Assembly (NCBI GenBank): GCA_003220195.1
Contig: QHRT01000087.1
Span: 43,513 to 54,388, forward strand
Length of the DNA: 10,876 bases
Origin: Candidatus Rokuibacteriota bacterium
GTDB lineage: Bacteria; Methylomirabilota; Methylomirabilia; Rokubacteriales; CSP1-6
Direction: 5' to 3'
Shown one piece after another: positions 7,190 to 10,876 of the stretch. The notes beneath the pieces were generated by a model. The model worked only from the letters and a program-made list of their open reading frames with translations, was not told the origin of the DNA and made no database searches. Numbering within the stretch: the stretch's first letter is position 1; the number at the start of each line of letters is the position of its first letter. A program made the position numbers and the translations under genes.

Positions 7190-7776
7190 TCGTCCGCGGG
7201 GCCGCGGCGTCCGTCGTGCTGGCCTCCCTCACGTGCCTCGCGGCCGCTTCCGGCGCCCGCGCCCTCGCCGCGTCGTTCGCGCTGAGCGAGCCGCAGAAGC
7301 AGGCGGCGCTCGCGTTCGGCGCGCGCAGCACCACGCAATCGGTGTTCGACGCCGAGTGGAACGTGGCGAACGGGGCGGGCGAGCGCCTGAGCGTCCTCAC
7401 GCCGTTTCACCGTCTGGCGGTGGCGGCGCGCCACGCGACGTTCCGCAACGAGCCGCTCAAGCCCGACGAGCCGGAGCGCATGCTGAACCAGCAGCGCGAC
7501 CGGCTCGTGGTCCTGGTGGAGCTGCGCGGGCCGCGCGCGGACTTCGCGCGCTTCTACGTGCCGGAGCTGCGCGTCGGCGACCACGTCGTGAAGGCGCTCT
7601 TCGTGCAGAACGAGCGCACCGCGCTCAAGCAGGAGGACGACCGGTACCTCGCTCGCTGCCGCTACGAATTCCCGAACAAGGAGCTGAGCCCGACCGCCCG
7701 GGTCGTGCTGATCGTGCGAGATGCGAACGGTCGCCAGACGAGCGCGTTCACGATCGATCTCGCCGCGATGCGGTAG
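7186..7776 (+). CDS. Secreted protein of unknown function, coupled to the M16 peptidase gene
   Basis: I do not recognise a family. The GTG at 7186-7188 overlaps the M16 stop codon in GTGA, a common sign of translational coupling, and gives 196 residues. Residues 1-29 are a plausible Sec signal (positive start, hydrophobic 5-22, small residues ending ARALA). A cysteine at 17 does not sit in a good lipobox. The mature part is mixed alpha/beta with alternating hydrophobic strands (RLVVLVELRG, ARFYVPELRVG, ARVVLIVRDANG) and ends at FTIDLAAMR. The strand pattern could be a beta-sandwich. No metal or catalytic motif stands out. Being cotranslated with a periplasmic peptidase, it may be a partner or substrate-binding factor, but that is inference from position alone. 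Confidence 0.75.
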   Translation: MIVRGAAASVVLASLTCLAAASGARALAASFALSEPQKQAALAFGARSTTQSVFDAEWNVANGAGERLSVLTPFHRLAVAARHATFRNEPLKPDEPERMLNQQRDRLVVLVELRGPRADFARFYVPELRVGDHVVKALFVQNERTALKQEDDRYLARCRYEFPNKELSPTARVVLIVRDANGRQTSAFTIDLAAMR

Positions 7777-7778
7777 CG

Positions 7779-7810
7779 TGCCGAGCGTTTCGAGCCACCA
7801 TCGTTCGGCA
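7779..7810. repeat. Inverted repeat after the M16 unit, upstream of the sigma-54-like site
   Basis: TGCCGAGCG (7779-7787) and CGTTCGGCA (7802-7810) form a 9-bp stem with one G-T position and a 14-base loop. No T-run follows, so it is at best a weak terminator for the M16 unit. Its centre is about 90 bp before the predicted start of the sigma-54-type promoter at 7859, a distance suited to an activator (enhancer-binding protein) site. Sequence alone does not decide between these. Confidence 0.45.
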
Positions 7811-7858
7811 GTCAAGCGTTTGCACACCCGACGGTCCCGGCCGCGCGAGCGGCGACGG

Positions 7859-7874
7859 TGGCACATGCCTTGCG
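7859..7874 (+). promoter_or_regulatory. Sigma-54-type (-24/-12) promoter upstream of the small secreted protein
   Basis: TGGCAC at 7859-7864, five bases, then TTGCG at 7870-7874. The essential GG (7860-7861) and GC (7872-7873) are separated by exactly 10 bases, the strict spacing of RpoN promoters. Only the last base differs from the TTGCA/T consensus. Transcription would start near 7885, leaving about 34 bases before the ATG at 7919 and its AAGGA site. This is a sequence match, not proof of use. Confidence 0.6.
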
Positions 7875-7905
7875 GGTCTGAGCGCGTGGGGCGCAAGAAA
7901 TCCGC

Positions 7906-7912
7906 AAGGAAG
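7906..7912 (+). promoter_or_regulatory. Ribosome binding site for the small secreted protein
   Basis: AAGGAAG lies 6 bases before the ATG at 7919-7921 and decides that start over the in-frame GTG at 7916 and over upstream codons in the same frame. Confidence 0.7.
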
Positions 7913-7918
7913 TGTGTG

Positions 7919-8305
7919 ATGAACAATCGGATCGTTGTGTCCATCGTCGCCGGCGTGGTCCTGACGGGCGCCGGCGTCGCGTCCGCGGATCACATGCGGG
8001 CCATGCCGCCGGACGACCGTCACATGGCGGTGACGCCGCCCGGCGCCGAGGATCGCGTCGTTCCGCGGATGCCGGACGTTCAGCGCGGCGCCGAGGAAGG
8101 TCGCGTGGTGGGCCGCGTGCTCGAGCTCGATCGCGACCGCGGTCTCATCGCGCTCGCCACCGAGCGTGGGGTGCTCGTGCTCCAGGGACCGCCGGAGGCG
8201 TTACGCAGCGTCGAAGTGGGTGACATGGTCTCGCTCGTCATCAACGGGAACGCGCAAGAGTTCCCAGCGGCGTCGCCGCGGGAACCGGACGAGAAGAAGC
8301 CCTAG
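7919..8305 (+). CDS. Small secreted protein with a short beta-barrel-like domain, function unknown
   Basis: The product has 128 residues from an ATG with a good ribosome binding site. Residues 1-23 form a clear signal peptide (MNNR, hydrophobic core, cut after VASA). Next comes a flexible, Pro/Met/His-rich stretch (24-56: DHMRAMPPDDRHM and similar), then a compact segment (about 60-110) of short strands: GRVVGRVLELDRDRG, LIALATERG, VLVLQGPPEAL, VEVGDMVSLVI. This 'G.V..VD...G.. L.T..G.L.L..PP..L..L.VGD.V' pattern resembles small SH3/OB-like barrels found in exported proteins, but I cannot name a family. The His/Met-rich stretch could bind metal, which is speculative. The tail is charged. A sigma-54-type promoter lies upstream, suggesting conditional expression. 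A hairpin follows the stop. Confidence 0.8.
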   Translation: MNNRIVVSIVAGVVLTGAGVASADHMRAMPPDDRHMAVTPPGAEDRVVPRMPDVQRGAEEGRVVGRVLELDRDRGLIALATERGVLVLQGPPEALRSVEVGDMVSLVINGNAQEFPAASPREPDEKKP

Positions 8306-8316
8306 CGAGTCGTGGG

Positions 8317-8345
8317 GCGGGAGGGGGGACGGCGCCCCCTCCCGC
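8317..8345. terminator. GC-rich hairpin between convergent genes
   Basis: An 11-bp perfect stem (8317-8327 with 8335-8345, arms GCGGGAGGGGG and CCCCCTCCCGC) has a 7-base loop and sits 11 bases after the small secreted protein gene and 17 bases before the end of the mlaC-like gene. It lacks a T-run on either strand, so it is a candidate two-way terminator or mRNA end protector rather than a classic intrinsic terminator. Confidence 0.55.
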
Positions 8346-8362
8346 GCCGGGCATCGCGCGAC

Positions 8363-8998
8363 TCAGGTCCGCCGCTGCCCCGCTTCCGGCGCCGTGAACG
8401 CCTTCGCGCGCAGCTTCTCCACCAGCGCCTGATACGACTGCGTCTGAATCACCTTGTTGAACTGCGTCCGGTAGTTCCCCACCAGACTGATGCCTTCGAT
8501 GATGACGTCGTACACGAGCCAGCGATTGTCCTTGCGACCCATGCGGTAGTCGACCGGGATCTCCGTCCGCTTCGGCGTCACGATCCTCGTCTTCACCGTG
8601 GCGGTGTCGTCCTGGACCGTTTCGCCGAGGTAGCTGATCTTCTCGCCCTGGTACGACTCGATCTTCGACAGGTACGAGTGCTCCAGCAGGTCCGTGAAGA
8701 GTCGCACGAACTCCTCACGCTCGGCCGGCGTGCGCTCTCGCCAGTGCGGGCCGAGCGCGCGCTTCGAGGTCTCCTCGAAGTCGAAGATGTCCATCGCCAC
8801 CTTGCGGACCGCATCGCGTCGCTCGGCGCTCCGGCCTTCGGACTTGAGCGCCGGATCCTGCAGCATCTGCACGATCCGGTCGACGTGGGACTTGAGCTGG
8901 TCGGTCGGCTGGCCGGCTCGCGCGTCACGCGGGACGCCGATCGCCACGACCAGGGCGACCGCGACCGGAAGTGAAGCCCGTAGCATGTGATGAATCAT
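8363..8998 (-). CDS. mlaC: MlaC/Ttg2D-type periplasmic phospholipid-binding protein
   Basis: Soluble periplasmic carrier of the Mla system, which moves phospholipids between outer and inner membrane; relatives are listed as toluene tolerance protein Ttg2D. The ATG at 8996-8998 has GGGAGG 8 bases upstream (9007-9012), which fixes the start and gives 211 residues. Residues 1-28 form a signal peptide ending DARA. The body carries family features: DIFDFEETSKRALGPHWRERTPAEREEFVRLF in parts (about 70-101), the central LEHSYLSKIESYQGEKI and LGETVQDDTATVKTRI strands, RWLVYDVIIEGISLVGNYRTQF, and a C-terminal helix. No mlaB, D, E or F gene is in the window: the gene before it is a membrane protein and the gene after it is convergent. 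It may therefore be an orphan copy, perhaps serving another MCE-type transporter or a lipid/hopanoid pathway. Confidence 0.9.
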   Translation of the reverse strand: MIHHMLRASLPVAVALVVAIGVPRDARAGQPTDQLKSHVDRIVQMLQDPALKSEGRSAERRDAVRKVAMDIFDFEETSKRALGPHWRERTPAEREEFVRLFTDLLEHSYLSKIESYQGEKISYLGETVQDDTATVKTRIVTPKRTEIPVDYRMGRKDNRWLVYDVIIEGISLVGNYRTQFNKVIQTQSYQALVEKLRAKAFTAPEAGQRRT

Positions 8999-9006
8999 CG
9001 ATGACG

Positions 9007-9012
9007 CCTCCC
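9007..9012 (-). promoter_or_regulatory. Strong ribosome binding site of the mlaC-like gene
   Basis: GGGAGG on the - strand, 8 bases before the ATG at 8998. It rules out the long in-frame extension that would run back into the upstream membrane protein gene. Confidence 0.8.
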
Positions 9013-9036
9013 TTTCTCGTTGACCGGCGCCGCGAC

Positions 9037-9528
9037 TCACGCCGCGCGCCGTGCGTGGCCGACGGCGAAGCGTTCCGCCGTGCCGCCACCGCCGCTGATC
9101 CACCCGAGCAGAATGCCGTAGAGCAGATCGGCGATCAGGATGGCGATCGCGCCCAGGAACGGCCGCGGCGCGTTCGTTCCGAAGAATCCGAGGCGCAGCG
9201 CCGGCATTCTCACGACCTGCGACAGGAGCCAGAGGATGAGCCCGAACGTCGCGCCCTTCCACGGCCGTCCCGGGAGGATCGCGAAGAGCACCCGCGCATA
9301 CACGAGAGGAAGCACGAGCGTCCCGGCGACGACGTGGATCGTCAGACCGCTCCACCAGGCGCCGCTCAGCGGCGACGCGGCCTGTCCGCCGTTGACGAGG
9401 GCGCCGAGCGTCGCCGCGAAGTCGATCGGCGGCAACCCCAGGGCCGGGCCACCGAACGGCAGCAGCGTCGTCAGCACCGTCGCGATGAAGCCCGCTCCGA
9501 TCGCCTGTGGTGCGTTCGGTCGTTCCAT
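9037..9528 (-). CDS. Four-helix integral membrane protein of unknown function
   Basis: From the ATG at 9526-9528 the product has 163 residues and four likely membrane segments: about 8-30 (AIGAGFIATVLTTLLPFGG), 60-83 (SGLTIHVVAGTLVLPLVYA), 91-112 (GATFGLILWLLSQVVRM) and 124-145 (FLGAIAILIADLLYGILLG). Helix-breaking Gly/Pro pairs and a conserved-looking histidine (His65) lie in the membrane part. The layout resembles small uncharacterised membrane families such as DUF6789, but I cannot confirm membership. The stop is 38 bases before the mlaC-like gene on the same strand, so the two may share an mRNA. An upstream in-frame ATG at 9648 would add 40 polar residues and is less likely; no strong ribosome binding site marks either start. 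Confidence 0.75.
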   Translation of the reverse strand: MERPNAPQAIGAGFIATVLTTLLPFGGPALGLPPIDFAATLGALVNGGQAASPLSGAWWSGLTIHVVAGTLVLPLVYARVLFAILPGRPWKGATFGLILWLLSQVVRMPALRLGFFGTNAPRPFLGAIAILIADLLYGILLGWISGGGGTAERFAVGHARRAA

Positions 9529-9682
9529 GTCTTGCGGTGTCCGCGCGCGTTGTCGATCACGCGGTAAGGAATGGGGAGCGGCAACCACCGTGCCACCGGG
9601 ATATCCCGAGCGGTTTGTCAGAATTTCAGCCCCGTGATGACGCTGCAACGTCGCAGCATCGCTTGCCGGATGCGGCGAGGGC

Positions 9683-9688
9683 TATAAT
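9683..9688 (+). promoter_or_regulatory. -10 hexamer TATAAT for the quinone oxidoreductase gene
   Basis: A perfect TATAAT in GC-rich sequence, 69 bases before the ATG. The best -35-like bases are TTGCCG at 9663-9668, but the spacer is only 14 bp, shorter than the usual 16-18, so an activator may be needed. Transcription would start near 9695. Confidence 0.6.
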
Positions 9689-9701
9689 CTCGATCGCGGC
9701 A

Positions 9702-9722
9702 GCGGGAGGATTTTTCTCCTGC
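9702..9722 (+). promoter_or_regulatory. Leader hairpin upstream of the quinone oxidoreductase gene
   Basis: As RNA, 9702-9710 (GCGGGAGGA) pairs with 9714-9722 (UUCUCCUGC) in nine pairs, two of them G-U, closing a UUU loop. It falls right after the predicted transcript start. Its 5' arm is itself Shine-Dalgarno-like with no start codon nearby, and its 3' arm (CUCCU, 9716-9720) could instead pair with AGGAG (9747-9751) in the real ribosome binding site. Confidence 0.45.
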
Positions 9723-9745
9723 GATTCCACTTCCGTCCCTGGCAG

Positions 9746-9752
9746 AAGGAGG
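9746..9752 (+). promoter_or_regulatory. Strong ribosome binding site of the quinone oxidoreductase gene
   Basis: AAGGAGG lies 5 bases before the ATG at 9758-9760. It is the best Shine-Dalgarno match in the window and fixes the start. Confidence 0.85.
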
Positions 9753-9757
9753 CATCC

Positions 9758-10726
9758 ATGAAAGGCATTCGCGTCCACACCGCGGGCGGCCCCGAGGCGA
9801 TGCGGTACGAAGACATTCCGGACCCGACGCCGAAAGCGGGCGAGGCCGTCGTGAAGATCGACGCGGCCGGGGTGAACTACATCGACGTGTATCAGCGGAG
9901 CGGGCAATACAAGCAAGCGACGCCGTTCGCGCTGGGCCTCGAGGCGGGCGGCACGGTGACGGCGGTCGGCCCGAACGTCACCGAGGTGAAGGTGGGCGAC
10001 AAAGTCGCGTACACCGGCGTGCCGGGCGCGTACGCCGAGCTGGCCGTCGTGCCGGCGCAACGGCTCGTGAAGCTTCCGCCGGGAATCACGACGCGGCAAG
10101 GCGCCGCGATGATGCTGCAGGGTCTGACCGCGCACTATCTCGCGTGCTCGACGTATCCGCTGAAGAAGGGCGACACCTGTCTCGTGCATGCCGCCGCCGG
10201 CGGTGTCGGCCTCCTCCTCTGCCAGATGGCGAAGCTGCGGGGCGCACGCGTGATCGGCACCGTCTCCACGGACGACAAGGCCAAGCTGGCGCGCGGCGCG
10301 GGTGCCGACGACGTGATCCTCTACACGCAGCAGGACTTCGTGGCCGAGGTGAAGCGGTTGACCGACGGCAAGGGCGTGCAGGTCAACTACGACTCCGTCG
10401 GCAAGACCACCTTCGAGAAGGGCTTCGACTGCATCGCGCCGCGCGGGATGATGGTGCTCTACGGTCAGTCGAGCGGCCCGATCGGGCCGTTCGATCTCGG
10501 GATCCTGAACGCCAGGGGCTCCCTGTTCGTGACGCGCCCGAGTCTGAACCACCACATTCCGACGCGCGAGGAGCTTCTGCAGCGGACGGGCGAGCTCGCG
10601 GGCTGGATTCGCGATGGAAAGGTCCAGCTGCGGATGGAGTTCGAGTTCCCGCTCAAGGATGTCGGCGAAGCGCACCGGGCGCTCGAGGGGCGGAAGACGA
10701 CCGGCAAGGTGCTGCTGATCCCGTGA
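9758..10726 (+). CDS. qor: NADPH:quinone oxidoreductase, zinc-independent medium-chain reductase
   Basis: Cytoplasmic NADPH-dependent reductase of the QOR group of the medium-chain dehydrogenase/reductase family, which reduces quinones (often by one electron) or related enones. The 322-residue product is close to E. coli Qor (327). The N-terminal catalytic domain shows AAGVNYIDVYQRSGQY (36-51), typical of QOR, and GLEAGGTV (60-67); the zinc-binding Cys/His set of alcohol dehydrogenases is absent. The Rossmann domain has the AAAGGVG nucleotide motif (145-151), GTVSTDDKAKLARGAGAD (167-184) for NADPH, and YDSVG further on. The C-terminal block GEAHRALEGRKTTGKVLL is standard. The gene is preceded by its own TATAAT, a leader hairpin and a strong ribosome binding site, so it appears to be a single-gene unit. 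A crotonyl-CoA reductase-like or zeta-crystallin-like activity is an alternative. Confidence 0.93.
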   Translation: MKGIRVHTAGGPEAMRYEDIPDPTPKAGEAVVKIDAAGVNYIDVYQRSGQYKQATPFALGLEAGGTVTAVGPNVTEVKVGDKVAYTGVPGAYAELAVVPAQRLVKLPPGITTRQGAAMMLQGLTAHYLACSTYPLKKGDTCLVHAAAGGVGLLLCQMAKLRGARVIGTVSTDDKAKLARGAGADDVILYTQQDFVAEVKRLTDGKGVQVNYDSVGKTTFEKGFDCIAPRGMMVLYGQSSGPIGPFDLGILNARGSLFVTRPSLNHHIPTREELLQRTGELAGWIRDGKVQLRMEFEFPLKDVGEAHRALEGRKTTGKVLLIP

Positions 10727-10741
10727 AAGCGCGGCATTGCG

Positions 10742-10754
10742 GACGCTGAGCGTC
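10742..10754. repeat. Perfect inverted repeat upstream of the last gene
   Basis: GACGCT-G-AGCGTC, two 6-base arms around one central G. It abuts the AT-rich bases TACACTCTAAAG (10755-10766), the likeliest -10 region for the following gene. The best fit is TTGCGG (10737-10742), 17 bases, TCTAAA (10760-10765), which would place the repeat in the promoter spacer, as an operator would be. The promoter match is weak. Confidence 0.45.
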
Positions 10755-10799
10755 TACACTCTAAAGACGGTAGCTCGCACGGCACCGGGGAGGGGCACC

Positions 10800-10876
10800 A
10801 TGAAAGGTCGAGTCTTCGTCGCAACGATCGGGTTCATCGTGTTCGCCGCGCTCGCGGCGCAGGTCGGTGATGCCTG
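10800..10876 (+). CDS. Secreted protein, N-terminus only (cut by window edge)
   Basis: The ATG at 10800-10802 is preceded by a purine-rich GGGGAGGGG (10787-10795) at good distance. Twenty-five codons are visible: MKGR, then a hydrophobic core (VFVATIGFIVFAALAA), then QVGDA, which fits a Sec signal peptide. The rest is outside the window, so no function can be given. Confidence 0.7.
   Translation, partial: MKGRVFVATIGFIVFAALAAQVGDA

Larger units (their letters stand above)
9529..9757. other. 229-bp divergent intergenic region
   Basis: It separates the membrane protein gene (-) from the quinone oxidoreductase gene (+). It holds a TATAAT at 9683-9688, a leader hairpin at 9702-9722, the ribosome binding site at 9746-9752, and a short inverted repeat GCTGC/GCAGC (9642-9646, 9653-9657). 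No clear promoter for the leftward gene could be picked out. Confidence 0.6.

Noticed and set aside
7777..7858. Small coding gene between the M16 unit and the sigma-54-type site
   Set aside because: Only uninformative frames without start plus ribosome binding site; the region looks regulatory.
8999..9355. N-terminal extension of the mlaC-like gene
   Set aside because: A GGGAGG site and signal peptide fix the start at 8998; the extension is shadow coding over the membrane protein gene.
1..10876. CRISPR array, insertion sequence, tRNA/rRNA, prophage or defence genes
   Set aside because: No direct repeat series, transposase motifs, tRNA-like folds or defence domains were recognised; the genes are ordinary metabolic, repair and envelope genes.

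Overview
This window reads as a chromosomal housekeeping segment from a high-GC (by eye about two-thirds G+C), Gram-negative-type bacterium. Several products carry Sec signal peptides for a periplasm, and one is an MlaC-like lipid carrier, which implies an outer membrane. Gene content and style (tandem M16 peptidases, family 5 uracil-DNA glycosylase, many GTG starts) would fit an uncultivated lineage such as Rokubacteria/Methylomirabilota or a deltaproteobacterial relative. No taxonomic marker is present, so that placement is inference. I see no mobile element, CRISPR array, rRNA or tRNA, and no gene-free stretch longer than about 300 bases.

Layout. 1-606 (+): 3' part of a PlsC-type lysophosphatidic acid acyltransferase, cut by the window edge. 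611-2754 (-): a two-gene unit transcribed leftward, isoaspartyl peptidase/asparaginase then an ACT-domain threonine ammonia-lyase, overlapping by 43 nt. 2765-3511 (+): family 5 uracil-DNA glycosylase, divergent from the peptidase and convergent with the next gene; the two convergent stop codons share one CTAG. 3508-4563 (-): periplasmic HtrA/Deg-type serine protease. 4586-7189 (+): a single-chain tandem M16 zinc peptidase, followed by an overlapping secreted protein of unknown function (7186-7776). 7919-8305 (+): a small secreted protein behind a good sigma-54 promoter match. 8363-9528 (-): a four-helix membrane protein and an MlaC-like protein. 9758-10726 (+): zinc-independent quinone oxidoreductase with a strong ribosome binding site and a structured leader. 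10800 onward (+): start of a secreted protein cut by the right edge.

The centre (3508-8305) can be read as an envelope proteolysis neighbourhood: the HtrA protease and the M16 peptidase diverge from a 22-bp spacer holding a perfect TATAAT, and two uncharacterised secreted proteins follow the M16 gene. The amino-acid unit at the left makes free amino acids from isoaspartyl peptides or asparagine and deaminates threonine. No clearly new multi-gene system is visible. The points most worth checking are the M16 fusion junction, the sigma-54 promoter with its unknown secreted product, the 22-bp HtrA/M16 spacer, and the leader hairpin of the quinone oxidoreductase gene.
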